A stretch of DNA of 48,682 nt, taken from contig JAQXPK010000090.1 of assembly GCA_029100605.1 (NCBI GenBank), positions 1-48,682 of the forward strand. The letters are read 5' to 3'. The notes below the pieces were generated by a model, which ran no database searches, was not told the origin of the DNA, and saw only the letters and a program-made list of their open reading frames with translations. Origin of the DNA: Bacillota bacterium (lineage in GTDB: Bacteria; Bacillota; Clostridia; Oscillospirales; Oscillospiraceae). This document shows, in pieces, positions 17,559 through 25,340 of this stretch; position 1 is the stretch's first letter, and each line of letters starts with the position of its first letter. The position numbers and the translations under genes are program-made.

Positions 17559-18077
17559 ATGGATGGATACCATCCGAAAAACAAAGATCCCCGTCCTAAG
17601 CGGAGGAAAGACAGAGGTAACCCCTATACGATATTTACAACCGGCATCCAGTCTAATTCACCGCATTATTGGTTGTCCTTTACGGACAATCAGGGGAAGC
17701 GGCATAGTTTGGAGATTGGCAGAGAGCTGTTTGATGCTCTGGACCAGTTTGAACTGGATGATTTGTCTGTGATGAATGAGATAGACAATCATTATGAGCA
17801 TTCAGATCTTACAGAGGAATCCCTGAACACACGGGCAGCAAATCCGCAAAAATCTCTGGAAGATACCGTGTTCACTAGGCTGCAATACGAGCGGTTACAT
17901 AGTGCAGTTTCAGAATTACCGGAAATCCAGCGTAGAAGGGTAAATCTATATTATTTCGGAGGATATACCTTTGAGCAGATTGCGTTGTTAGAGAACTGTA
18001 CCAAACGGGCAGTAAAAAGGAGCGTAGACCTCGCTGTCGATACGCTTAGAGAAAATTTGAAAAATTTTTCTGATTAG
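17559..18077 (+). CDS. Sigma-70 region-4-like regulatory protein of the ICE
   Basis: 172 residues; ATG 17559 chosen because TTGGAGGAAA sits at the right distance (a TTG at 17544 is inside that site). The N-terminal half (PYTIFTTGIQSNSPHYWLSF, then KRHSLEIGRELFDALDQFEL) is a conserved ICE-specific part. The C-terminal half is a sigma region 4: LQYERLHSAVSELPEIQRRR, VNLYYFGGYTFEQIALLEN, then the recognition helix CTKRAVKRSVDLAVDTL. Region 2 is absent, so it cannot bind a -10 element alone. Such proteins probably assist transcription of recombination genes, comparable with Orf7-like proteins of Tn916 in position only. A terminator follows. Confidence 0.82.
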   Translation: MDGYHPKNKDPRPKRRKDRGNPYTIFTTGIQSNSPHYWLSFTDNQGKRHSLEIGRELFDALDQFELDDLSVMNEIDNHYEHSDLTEESLNTRAANPQKSLEDTVFTRLQYERLHSAVSELPEIQRRRVNLYYFGGYTFEQIALLENCTKRAVKRSVDLAVDTLRENLKNFSD

Positions 18078-18102
18078 GGTACACTTTTGGCGTTTTAGTT
18101 AG

Positions 18103-18145
18103 GAAACAGGTGAAGGGGTTAATCTCCTCCACCTGTTTCTCTTTT
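18103..18145 (+). terminator. Terminator after the sigma-like gene
   Basis: GAAACAGGTG (18103-18112) pairs perfectly with CACCTGTTTC (18130-18139), followed by TCTTTT. Confidence 0.8.
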
Positions 18146-18624
18146 GGGGGATGGGTTCGTACCTTAAAAACTGCATACCCATTCGTCAAACACATTCCCA
18201 TTGCTATTGTGATGAGCATAAGCCGCTTTAGAAGCTGCGCCGGGATGTGTCGGGGAGAAGCATCAGGACATCACTTTCCTTTTTCGGTCTGCTAGGCTTT
18301 TCTCCCCGGCACGGAGCGAGAAACAGCTTTTCTAAGACTTCTGGGCAGCACCCAGAAGGGCGATGACAGGCAGTGGGGACAATGATACTCCCGTCCAGTC
18401 ACAGCTAGGAACGCAATGAGGGCGGTCACATGAGAACCATGCGAGGGCGCAGAATGACCCGTGGAGCTGGTACGCTGCCAGCCGTTTGACGACTTCCCAT
18501 CATAGCCGGGGTGTCGAGGACAAATAGGCTTCTTCAAAAAACAAATCCGCCAGCAACCAGAAATGGGCGCTGGCGGTGTTTACATAGGCATTCTGCCTAT
18601 ATCTTTTGAGGAGGTCAAACACAT
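18146..18624 (+). other. 479-bp structured non-coding region, possible oriT remnant or regulatory RNA
   Basis: No supported gene lies here. The stretch contains several clean hairpins: CTTCTGGG/CCCAGAAG (18338-18358, 5-nt loop), GCTGG/CCAGC (18466-18482), CCGCCAGC/GCTGGCGG (18547-18576) and ATAGGCA/TGCCTAT (18584-18600). The last lies directly before the TGAGGAGG of the MazF-type gene. The first resembles inverted repeats that I associate with mobilisation regions of Clostridial elements, but I cannot verify this and no relaxase gene is adjacent. The alternative is a structured leader RNA controlling the toxin. Both are inference. Confidence 0.45.
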
Positions 18625-19161
18625 ATGAAAAACACATATCTCAGAGGAGAACTGTACTACGCAGACCTTTGCACAGGGGTTGGTTCCGAGCAGAACGGGT
18701 ATCGTCCGGTGGTGATTATCCAGAACGATGTCGGAAACCGGCATAGCCCTACAACCATCGTGGCAGCGATTTCTACGCAGATTAAAACCAAGGCAAATCT
18801 GCCCACCCACTACCATCTGAAGCCGGGATGTGGGCTTGTGCAGCCCTCTATGGTCATGCTGGAACAAATCAGAACTGTGGACAAGACCCGGCTGGTTCAG
18901 TACATTGGAAAGCTGTCTGACGGGGAAATCAAGGGGTTGAATCATGCGCTGGCAATCAGCATTGGCCTGATTTCTACCACGCCCGGAAAACTGACCTTGT
19001 GCCTGTGCAGCACCTGCGCCGAGAATTTCTACGGCTCAGGTGCTTATTATTTGCGGCGGGTGAATCCTATCGAAGTTGAAAAGGAGCTGTGTACCTACTG
19101 TAATCAGAGATCCGGATTCACATATGAAGTTTCTCCCCGCAATAATCAAAGAGGGAAATGA
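18625..19161 (+). CDS. MazF/PemK-like endoribonuclease toxin with C-terminal zinc-ribbon extension
   Basis: A 178-residue protein behind TGAGGAGG. The N-terminal 110 residues are a MazF/PemK fold: LRGELYYADLCTGVGSEQNG, YRPVVIIQNDVGN and the TTIVAAIST strand, with QPSMVMLEQIRTVDKTRL. These contain the usual RNA-cleavage residues (the Arg of YRPVVI and the Thr/Ser of AAIST). The rest is an extension with CLCSTC and CTYC, giving CxxC pairs likely to bind zinc. No antitoxin gene of the usual small size precedes it; the upstream 480 bp are non-coding. The extension, a partner elsewhere in the ICE or an RNA could neutralise it. Role: ICE maintenance or stress response, inferred. Confidence 0.85.
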   Translation: MKNTYLRGELYYADLCTGVGSEQNGYRPVVIIQNDVGNRHSPTTIVAAISTQIKTKANLPTHYHLKPGCGLVQPSMVMLEQIRTVDKTRLVQYIGKLSDGEIKGLNHALAISIGLISTTPGKLTLCLCSTCAENFYGSGAYYLRRVNPIEVEKELCTYCNQRSGFTYEVSPRNNQRGK

Positions 19162-19261
19162 CTTGAATTTTGTGATATACAAGGACTTTTCAAAATTTTT
19201 TTCGATACAGAGAAACAGACAAGTTCTTGAATCATAGAGTAAGTATCATGCGCAGCCGGGA

Positions 19262-19444
19262 GTGATGTTTGTGAACGGTACTGCTTCGTATCAGGCAGAA
19301 ACACATACGGCCTATATCGGATCAAAGGCAATTACAGTCATTGGATTGACGCCTGTTTTCTCCGACGAACTGGAAAAGCGAAAAAACAAAGAAAAGATCG
19401 AATACGGACTATTCAGCATTTTTGAGAAGTATTCGCACATTTGA
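19262..19444 (+). CDS. Small ICE protein of unknown function
   Basis: 60 residues from GTG 19262 (an ATG follows as codon 2). The pattern SYQAETHTAYIGSKAITVIG then LTPVFSDELEKRKNKEKIEY, with a helical end, resembles small proteins that I have seen just upstream of serine recombinases in conjugative transposons. I cannot name a function. The ribosome-binding site is weak (CCGGGAG). It ends 65 nt before the recombinase, with a degenerate stem-loop between them. Confidence 0.55.
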   Translation: MMFVNGTASYQAETHTAYIGSKAITVIGLTPVFSDELEKRKNKEKIEYGLFSIFEKYSHI

Positions 19445-19509
19445 GCATATGGAGCTGCCACAGTATAATCATGCTGTTGGTGGCTCTTTCTACATAGAGG
19501 GGAGAGCTT

Positions 19510-21027
19510 ATGTTAAAATATGATGCGATATACGCGCGACAGTCTGTTGATCGAATGGACAGCATTTCCATTGAAAGCCAAATTGATTTTTGCAAATACG
19601 AAGCCAGGGGAGGGGAGTACCGAGTATTCCAGGATAAAGGTTACAGTGGTAAAAATACAGATCGGCCAAATTTCCAGATCATGCTGGAGGCCATCCGCAG
19701 GGGAGAAGTAAAGCGTGTCATCGTGTACAAACTCGACAGAATCAGTCGCTCCATTCTGGACTTTGCCACTATGATGGCCGAGTTTCAGGATAATGGTGTT
19801 GAGTTTGTATCCTGCACAGAAAAGTTTGATACTTCTACCCCTATGGGGCGGGCAATGTTCAATATTTGTATTGTGTTCGCACAGCTTGAACGGGAAACAA
19901 TACAGCAGCGTGTGACGGATGCTTATATATCAAGAAGCAGAAAGGGCTTCTATATGGGTGGCAGAGTTCCATATGGATACCAACTGGAAACCTATACGAT
20001 TGACGGTAAAAAAACATCTCGATATACCATCGTTCCAGAAGAAGCCAAAATCGTGAAGGTTATTTTCTCAATGTATGCCGTGCCTCAGACCTCCTTTGGC
20101 GATATTGTTCACTATCTGGTGGATAATGGCATTCCAAACGCAAGAGGGAAGGGGCAGGTTTGGGATCGCGCTAGAATCTCTGATATGATAAAGAACCCGA
20201 TTTATGTCAAAGCGGACCTTGATATTTACCAGTTTTATAAGGATCAAGGCTCCATTGTACATGACGATCCTTGCTTGTTTATCGGTACAAACGGATGCTA
20301 TCTCTATTCAGAGAAGGGTGCTGGGAGAAAAACCATCCATTTGGAAGGGCAGCATGTGGTTCTGGCCCCCCACGAAGGAATCGTCCCTTCTGACATCTGG
20401 TTAAAAGCACGCCGCAAATGCCTGAATAACAAGCAGGTTGCAAAGCCTTTGAAAGCCAAAAATACATGGCTGGCAGGAAAAATCAAGTGCGGCAAATGCG
20501 GCTATGCGCTGACCATCCGAAAATCCAATACTCAGATCGGGCGCTATTTTATCTGCAGCAGAAGAATGCAGACAAATTTCTGCGAAGGTGTCGGCGGCAT
20601 TGACGCAACCGCGTTTGAAAACCTCATTCTGTCCGAAATGAAAAAGAAGGTAGAGCAGTTTGATGTGCTCAATGCCCCGCCTCAAATGCAGAATAACCCA
20701 CGGATTCTAGAATTAGGTGCCCAAATCGAACAAATTGAGGCGGAAATCGAAAAGCTTCTGGATCGTGTGTCAGAAGCGGATTCCGTTCTGATGGGATACA
20801 TCAACAAAAAAGTGTCTGAGCTGCACAATCAGTTATCAGAACTGAAGCGCGAGATGAACGAACTGGAACAAGCAATCATTCAGCCGAAGCTGAATGTCAA
20901 GCAAATCCGAAACTGTATGCAGCATTGGGAAAAACTTGAGTTTGACGATAAAAGAGCAGTCGTGGATCAGCTCATTGCCGTCATAAAAGCTACGGAAAAC
21001 ACCTGTGAAATTACATGGAAGGTCTGA
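19510..21027 (+). CDS. Large serine recombinase of the ICE
   Basis: 505 residues, starting after GGGGAGAG. The resolvase catalytic domain (1-150) has the nucleophile Ser in YARQSVDRMDSISIESQ, the YKLDRISRS active-site arginine block and ERETIQQRVTDAY at the start of the E helix. The recombinase domain (about 160-270) includes GRVPYGYQLE. A zinc-ribbon CGKCGYALTIRK (325-370) and a coiled-coil (395-470, rich in E/L/K: QIEQIEAEIEKLLDRVSEAD) follow, the layout of TnpX/TndX-type integrases. It should excise and insert the ICE by recombination at a 2-bp core without target duplication. The host gene fragment begins about 20 bp past its stop, which fits a recombinase at the element end. Confidence 0.95.
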   Translation: MLKYDAIYARQSVDRMDSISIESQIDFCKYEARGGEYRVFQDKGYSGKNTDRPNFQIMLEAIRRGEVKRVIVYKLDRISRSILDFATMMAEFQDNGVEFVSCTEKFDTSTPMGRAMFNICIVFAQLERETIQQRVTDAYISRSRKGFYMGGRVPYGYQLETYTIDGKKTSRYTIVPEEAKIVKVIFSMYAVPQTSFGDIVHYLVDNGIPNARGKGQVWDRARISDMIKNPIYVKADLDIYQFYKDQGSIVHDDPCLFIGTNGCYLYSEKGAGRKTIHLEGQHVVLAPHEGIVPSDIWLKARRKCLNNKQVAKPLKAKNTWLAGKIKCGKCGYALTIRKSNTQIGRYFICSRRMQTNFCEGVGGIDATAFENLILSEMKKKVEQFDVLNAPPQMQNNPRILELGAQIEQIEAEIEKLLDRVSEADSVLMGYINKKVSELHNQLSELKREMNELEQAIIQPKLNVKQIRNCMQHWEKLEFDDKRAVVDQLIAVIKATENTCEITWKV

Positions 21028-21044
21028 TTTTTTATACTTCATCT

Positions 21045-21053
21045 TGATTGCAG
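21045..21053. other. Right junction of the ICE with cotJC
   Basis: CotJC similarity on the minus strand reads QRFGEAL and then departs to QSR-stop between 21053 and 21045. This is the inferred attachment region. The core dinucleotide cannot be fixed without the left end. Confidence 0.6.
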
Positions 21054-21388
21054 TGCTTCACCAAACCGCTGGAAATGCACGACCTCCCGCTCCCGGAGGA
21101 ATTTGATGACATCGTTCACATCCGGGTCGTCGGAAAGCCGCAGAATGTTGTCATAGGTCACCCGGGCCTTCTGCTCCGCAGCAAGATCTTCCACCAGATC
21201 CGCCATAGGATCGCCCTTGACCTCCATGGAAGCGGCACTCCAGGGGAATCCAGAGGCAGCTGTGGGGTAGACACCGGCTGTGTGATCCACAAAATAGGGC
21301 GCGAAAGCGGAGTCCTTCATCTGGGAATCCTTCAGATTCCGGGTCAGCTGGTGAACAATCGCCCCAATCATCTCCAGGTGCCCCAGCT

Positions 21389-21398
21389 CTTCGGTTCC
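21389..21398. other. Left attachment-site candidate of the cotJC-splitting segment
   Basis: The plus strand reads CTCTTCGGTTCC (21387-21398); cotJC sequence lies to its left and element sequence to its right. The shared pattern with 33072-33081 is CTTCnGTnCC, GT at 21394-21395. Confidence 0.55.
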
Positions 21399-21434
21399 TG
21401 CTTCGTGTTCATTCTGCGGCGCGGCAAGAAATTC

Positions 21435-21603
21435 TTAAGGCAATACCGCATAATGGGGCAAGGAGATTCGGCAAGAGATTTTGACACAAGCGAAAGTATG
21501 AAAAACGGGGGAATACTGGATGTATTTCCCATTTTTCATACTGCACGATTGGGGCAAAAGATCTGCCGAAGCCCGCAGTCCCCATTGTGTGGTGTTGCCT
21601 TAA
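21435..21603. repeat. 169-bp palindromic miniature element, copy 1
   Basis: Begins TTAAGGCAATACCGCATAAT and ends with a near-inverse (GTGTTGCCTTAA), so TTAA is present at both outer edges. Inside, AGTATGAAAAA... and ...TTTTTCATACT pair around TGGAT, so nearly the whole unit can fold on itself. There is no ORF. It is 169 bp like copy 2 at 23944-24112 and highly similar to it. It behaves like a MITE, and could also act as a two-way terminator. Confidence 0.85.
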
Positions 21604-21615
21604 AAGAAATAACAG

Positions 21616-21644
21616 GTGACAAATCCGGGGAAATATGGTATATT
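21616..21644 (+). promoter_or_regulatory. Sigma-A-type promoter of the glf-remnant/glycosyltransferase unit
   Basis: GTGACA (21616-21621), 17 bp, TATATT (21639-21644), 33 bp before the first start codon. Confidence 0.6.
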
Positions 21645-21676
21645 CTCTGTGACAAACGAAGCGAAGGAGCTTTTTC

Positions 21677-21871
21677 ATGAAGCACAATTATCTGGTCGTG
21701 GGGGCGGGGTTGTTTGGCACCGCTTTCGCGAAATACCGCGCCCTGGCGGAAAAAGAGCCCAAAACCATCTTCGGCGGCAGGCTGGGGGAGTACCGCTACT
21801 GCGACATGGACGCGGTGCTGCTCCGGGCGCTGACCCTTGTCAAAGCGGAAATCGAAGGAGAAAGACAATGA
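21677..21871 (+). pseudogene. glf: UDP-galactopyranose mutase remnant with large in-frame deletion
   Basis: Sixty-four codons. The first 15 residues, MKHNYLVVGAGLFGTAFA, are the FAD-binding GxGxxG start of UDP-galactopyranose mutase. The rest, KYRALAEKEPKTIFGGRLGE followed by YRYCDMDAVLLRAL, is its extreme C-terminus. About 300 residues between them are gone, but the frame is kept. A complete enzyme (about 370 residues) converts UDP-galactopyranose to UDP-galactofuranose. This product cannot. The ribosome-binding site GAAGGAG and the ATGA overlap with the next gene are intact, so the short frame may now serve only to couple translation of the glycosyltransferase. Confidence 0.85.
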
Positions 21872-22878
21872 AACTTCTGACGGTAACTGTTCCCTGCTAC
21901 AATTCCCAGGATTATATGGAAAACTGTATTCAGAGCCTGCTGCCCGGTGGAGACCGGGTGGAAATCATCATCATTGACGACGGCTCCACGGATAACACCG
22001 GAAGAATCGCCGACTCCTACGCCGAGAAATTCCCCGACATCGTTCGGGTGATTCATCAGGAAAACGGCGGTCACGGTGAGGGCATCAACCAGGGCCTGAA
22101 GCACGCCACGGGCACCTACTTCAAGGTGGTGGACAGCGACGATACCCTGAGTCCCGACTTTCCCAAGCTGCTGGATACCTTGGAGGAATGCGAGCGCCAG
22201 GGCGGCGTGGATCTGGCGGTGACCAATTACTACTACGTCCATGCCGACGGCGACGGCGACCGTTCCATCGACTATTCTTCCGTCCTGCCGGAGAACCGGA
22301 TTTTCACCTGGGAGGAGACCAAGCCCTTCCGGATCTATCAGCTGCTCACCATTCATTCCTGTACCTTCCGCACCGAGGCCATGCGCCAGTGGGGAGAGGA
22401 GCTTCCCAAGCACGTCTTCTACGAGGACAACCTGATGATTTACAGAACCCTGCCCCACGTCCGGAAGCTTTACTATCTCAATTCCGACCTCTACCGCTAC
22501 TGGATCGGACGACCGGATCAGTCGGTGCAGTCCAGCATTCTGGCAAAGCGGTACAGCCACCAGATTCTGGTGACGGAAAAGTGCTTCACGACCTGTCACC
22601 TGGACGACATCGCCCAGCCTCGGCTGAAGCGGTACATGAAGCACGAACTGTTCATGATGTTTGGCATCGCGATTCTGGCAACCCGGCAGAACAAGTCCGC
22701 CGAGACCGACGCGGCGCTGGGGAAGATGTGGGAAACCTGCATGGCCTTTGACCCAAAGTGGGCCAAGTACTTCCGAAAGCACACTCCGCTGCTATTCATC
22801 AGCGTTCCCGGCAAGGCCGGGCGGAAGTTCGCCAGCGGCGTATACCACTTTGCCAACAGTGTGGTGCGATTCAATTGA
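21868..22878 (+). CDS. Family 2 glycosyltransferase
   Basis: 336 residues, overlapping the upstream stop by ATGA and preceded by GAAGGAG. GT-A fold signatures: VTVPCYNSQDYMENCIQSLL at the start, the nucleotide-binding IIIIDDGSTDNT, and VVDSDDTLSPDF, whose DSDD is the DxD metal-binding motif. EDNLMIYRTL is the usual catalytic-base region. It transfers a sugar from a nucleotide sugar to a cell-surface glycan or lipid; the acceptor is unknown. Association with a glf remnant suggests a former galactofuranose-containing polymer. No membrane helix is obvious, so it is probably a cytoplasmic or peripheral membrane enzyme. A terminator follows. Confidence 0.9.
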   Translation: MKLLTVTVPCYNSQDYMENCIQSLLPGGDRVEIIIIDDGSTDNTGRIADSYAEKFPDIVRVIHQENGGHGEGINQGLKHATGTYFKVVDSDDTLSPDFPKLLDTLEECERQGGVDLAVTNYYYVHADGDGDRSIDYSSVLPENRIFTWEETKPFRIYQLLTIHSCTFRTEAMRQWGEELPKHVFYEDNLMIYRTLPHVRKLYYLNSDLYRYWIGRPDQSVQSSILAKRYSHQILVTEKCFTTCHLDDIAQPRLKRYMKHELFMMFGIAILATRQNKSAETDAALGKMWETCMAFDPKWAKYFRKHTPLLFISVPGKAGRKFASGVYHFANSVVRFN

Positions 22879-22884
22879 CAGCGA

Positions 22885-22914
22885 ACCGGACAGCCATTGG
22901 GCTGTCCGGTTTTT
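22885..22914 (+). terminator. Terminator after the glycosyltransferase
   Basis: ACCGGACAGCC (22885-22895) and GGCTGTCCGGT (22900-22910), ATTG loop, then TTTT. Confidence 0.9.
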
Positions 22915-22990
22915 GTCAGAATTTGGCGTATTCCAAAATGATTACAAATGTGTTACAATCACCGGGCATATATGCAGACTTTTTCGTGAG

Positions 22991-23947
22991 GTGATTGTCA
23001 TTCGACGGATCGTAATCTGTGTTTTGATGCTTTTTCTCTGTCTGAGCCTGCCGGTTCAGGCAGATGCCGCCGGAATGGATTCCCGGGCGGGCGCCGTTAC
23101 CACAACCGGCGGAAATCTGAATGTGCGCAGCAGCCCATCCACGGACGCGGCCAAGGTGGCTTCCCTGAAAAAGGGCAGCTACATCACCCTGATCTCCAAG
23201 TCCGGCAGCTGGTGGAGGGTGGAATACGCCAAGGGAAAGTTCGGCTATTGCCATGCTGACTACATTACCGTGGTAGAAGGGGCACCGGCGACGGTGGCTG
23301 TGAACTCCGGTTCCCTGAACGTCCGCAGCGGGGCGGGAACAACCCATTCAAAAGTCGCGTCTCTTTCCAAGGGGGAGGCGGTGATTCGGCTGTCCACGGC
23401 GAACGGTTGGAGCCGGGTGCTGTATCACGGCACGAAAACCGGCTACGTCAGCGCCCAGTACATGTCCGGGTATTACGCCCCGGTGTCGCTGAATGTCCTG
23501 AATTTCAAGCAGACAGATGAACGCTGGGCAAACACGCTGATCGGCGATTCCGGCAAACCCTTCTCTCAGATCGGCTGCGCCACCACCGCTGTGGCGATGA
23601 TGGAGTCCTGCCGCACCGGCAGAACCATCTACCCGGACGCCATGGCAAAGCAGCTCCGATACACCCCCTCGGGAAGCCTGTACTGGCCCAGCCATTACAC
23701 GGCGGTGACCGACGGAAGCGGGTATCTTGCCGGGATTTACGACAAGCTGAAGCAGGGAAAGCCGGTGCTTTTTGGCGCGCGGAATGCTTCCGGTACCCAG
23801 CATTGGGTGGTCGTCACCGGCTACACCGGGGGCAGCAGCCTGACGGCTTCCGGGTTTACCATCCACGACCCCGGAACCCATTCCCGGACGAATTTGCAGC
23901 AGCTGCTGAACGGGTATCCGACCTTTTATAAATACTTCCATTATTAA
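22991..23947 (+). CDS. Exported protein with two SH3b domains and a C39-like peptidase domain
   Basis: 318 residues from GTG 22991, chosen because it gives a complete signal peptide (VIVIRRIVICVLMLFLCLSL, then VQADA-A); ATG 23027 would cut it. Two bacterial SH3 domains follow: GGNLNVRSSPSTDAAKVASL and SGSLNVRSGAGTTHSKVASL mark their starts near residues 35 and 105. The C-terminal half is a papain-like C39_2 domain: Cys in IGCATTAVAMM, His in QHWVVVTGY and Asp in IHDPG make a complete catalytic set. It probably binds the cell wall and cleaves a peptide or wall crosslink outside the cell. Its stop codon TAA is formed by the first bases of a miniature element, so the original C-terminus may have been slightly different. 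Confidence 0.85.
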   Translation: MIVIRRIVICVLMLFLCLSLPVQADAAGMDSRAGAVTTTGGNLNVRSSPSTDAAKVASLKKGSYITLISKSGSWWRVEYAKGKFGYCHADYITVVEGAPATVAVNSGSLNVRSGAGTTHSKVASLSKGEAVIRLSTANGWSRVLYHGTKTGYVSAQYMSGYYAPVSLNVLNFKQTDERWANTLIGDSGKPFSQIGCATTAVAMMESCRTGRTIYPDAMAKQLRYTPSGSLYWPSHYTAVTDGSGYLAGIYDKLKQGKPVLFGARNASGTQHWVVVTGYTGGSSLTASGFTIHDPGTHSRTNLQQLLNGYPTFYKYFHY

Positions 23948-24112
23948 GGCAATACCGCATAATGGGTCAAGGAGATTCGGCGAGAGATTTTGACCCAAGC
24001 GAAAGTAGGAAAAATGCGGGAATACTGGATGTATTTCCCATTTTTTACACTGCGCGATTGGGGAAAAAGATCTGTCGAAGCCCCCAGTTCCCATTGTGCG
24101 GTGTTTCCTTAA
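23944..24112. repeat. 169-bp palindromic miniature element, copy 2
   Basis: TTAAGGCAATACCGCATAAT at the left, GTGTTTCCTTAA at the right. Same length, orientation and internal palindrome as copy 1 with scattered substitutions. Its left TTAA supplies the stop codon of the C39 gene. Confidence 0.85.
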
Positions 24113-24203
24113 ATCTCGGGCAAGAATCGACTTGAGCAGGGATCGTAGGGGACGACATCCTTGACGCTCCCTGCCGTAAGGCTGCTTTCGCCGGAATCAT
24201 ACA

Positions 24204-24228
24204 GGGGTTGGCGAACATCGCCAACCCC
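24204..24228. terminator. Hairpin downstream of asnA
   Basis: GGGGTTGGCGA (24204-24214) pairs exactly with TCGCCAACCCC (24218-24228). It lies 20 bp beyond the asnA stop. No good T-run is present, so termination is likely but not certain. Confidence 0.6.
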
Positions 24229-24248
24229 ATTCTTGCGCTCTATGCGGG

Positions 24249-25259
24249 TTACAGCAGTGGGATTCCGGCCTTTGCGCAGGCTTCTACCGTTGCTTCATCC
24301 CAGACGCTGGACTGCACCTCGCCAATGTGGGCGCTGCCCAGCATCAGCATGGCAAGCCGGCTTTGACCGATGCCGCCGCCGATGGTCAGGGGCAGCTCGT
24401 TGTTCAGGAGCATCTTGTGGAAGGGCAGTTCCCGGCGGTCGTCGCAGCCGGCTAAGGTCAGCTGGCGATCCAGAGATTCCGCGTCCACCCGGATGCCCAT
24501 GGAGGAGACCTCCAGCGCCCGGTTCAGGGTCTCATCCCAGAAGAAAATGTCGCAGTTCAGGTTCCAGTCATCGTAGTCGGGAGCCCGTCCGTCGTGGGGC
24601 TTGCCGGAGCGGAGCGCGCCGCCGATTTGCATGACGCAGGCGGTTTTATGCTCCCGGACGTAGGCGTTTTCCCGCTCCGAACCGGTTTTCAGATCCGGGT
24701 ATTTGTCCTCCAGCTCCTGGGCGGTGATGAAGCTGACCTCCCGGCTCAGTTCGGTGCGCAGCTGGGGGTAACGGACGTGGAGCCTGTCGTTGGTATTGCA
24801 AACCGCGCCTACAATGGCCTTGACGATGAGCTTCAGAAAGTCCAGATTCCGGTTTTCCCGGGTAATGATCTTCTCCCAGTCCCACTGATCCACGTAGACG
24901 GAGTGGATATTGTCCAGCGTTTCGTCCCGGCGGATGGCGTTCATGTCCGTATACAGGCCGTTGCCCACAGTGAAGTGGTATCGCTTGAGCGCCAGACGCT
25001 TCCATTTGGCCAGAGAGTGCACCACCTGAGCATCCTTGCCCACGGCGGGAATATCAAAGGACACGGGGCGCTCATAGCCGTTGAGGTTGTCGTTAAGGCC
25101 GGAGCTTTCGGTGACAAACAGGGGAGCGGAGACCCGCTTCAGGTTCAGCGCCTTGGAAAATTCCTCCTGAAACGTCTCCTTGATAAAGGCAATGGCTCGC
25201 TGGGTGTCGTAGGCGTCCAGCGCCGGCTGGTAGTGCTCGGGTATGTAAATCTGGTTCAT
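24249..25259 (-). CDS. asnA: Aspartate-ammonia ligase (asparagine synthetase A)
   Basis: 336 residues, the usual length of AsnA. The start at 25259 (MNQIYIPEHYQ) follows GAAAGGG and matches the family N-terminus. It makes asparagine from aspartate, ammonia and ATP in the cytoplasm. Class-II aminoacyl-tRNA-synthetase-like fold signatures: RVSAPLFVTESSGLNDNLNG, PVSFDIPAVGKDAQVVHSLA, GLYTDMNAIRRDE, SVYVDQWDWEK and the C-terminal ATP site LTIGGGIGQSRLAMLML. All expected core motifs are present. It stands alone between terminators. No T-box was found upstream. Confidence 0.97.
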   Translation of the reverse strand: MNQIYIPEHYQPALDAYDTQRAIAFIKETFQEEFSKALNLKRVSAPLFVTESSGLNDNLNGYERPVSFDIPAVGKDAQVVHSLAKWKRLALKRYHFTVGNGLYTDMNAIRRDETLDNIHSVYVDQWDWEKIITRENRNLDFLKLIVKAIVGAVCNTNDRLHVRYPQLRTELSREVSFITAQELEDKYPDLKTGSERENAYVREHKTACVMQIGGALRSGKPHDGRAPDYDDWNLNCDIFFWDETLNRALEVSSMGIRVDAESLDRQLTLAGCDDRRELPFHKMLLNNELPLTIGGGIGQSRLAMLMLGSAHIGEVQSSVWDEATVEACAKAGIPLL

Positions 25260-25340
25260 AAGAAAACCCTTTCCGATGAAATATGGTTCCATTGTATTCC
25301 ATTTTCCGGAAAAATCAAGTGCGTTTCGCAGATTGAACAC

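Larger units (their letters stand above)
1..21050. mobile_element. Right part of an integrative and conjugative element (ICE), left end outside window
   Basis: Genes from parA to the serine recombinase ending at 21027 form a block typical of Firmicutes ICEs: ParA/ParB, pilus proteins with sortases, the giant DNA methylase, TnpV, a sigma factor, a cysteine-rich KTR protein, an XRE regulator, a MazF-type toxin and a terminal large serine recombinase. The block stops about 20 bp after the recombinase, where an incomplete cotJC gene begins on the other strand. No relaxase, coupling protein or VirB4-like ATPase is seen, so those genes are either left of the window or lost. The methylase and sigma genes are damaged, which suggests partial decay. 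The exact right end (about 21045-21053) is inferred from where CotJC similarity stops. Confidence 0.8.
21039..21398 (-). pseudogene. cotJC: Middle fragment of cotJC (spore coat / manganese catalase), cut at both ends
   Basis: Read on the minus strand from about 21398: GTEELGHLEMIGAIVHQL, FAPYFVDHTAGVYPTAASG, AAEQKARVTYDNILRL and REREVVHFQRFGEAL. These are the CotJC/Mn-catalase sequences from about residue 60 to 180. Metal-binding residues expected in the family (Glu and His of TEELGH, Glu of AAEQKAR, His of VVHFQRF) are present. The N-terminal 60 residues are missing here but occur at 33077-33264. About 20 C-terminal residues (usually ending NFYAFNPSFD-like) are replaced by QSR and a stop coming from the ICE. 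Upstream of GTE the frame is open for 13 more codons (EFLAAPQNEHEA) back to a TAA inside the miniature element; these codons do not look like CotJC. Confidence 0.88.

Noticed and set aside
18292-18537. 81-residue minus-strand frame in the structured non-coding region
   Set aside because: Low complexity, no ribosome-binding site, and its DNA is made up of the hairpins described there.
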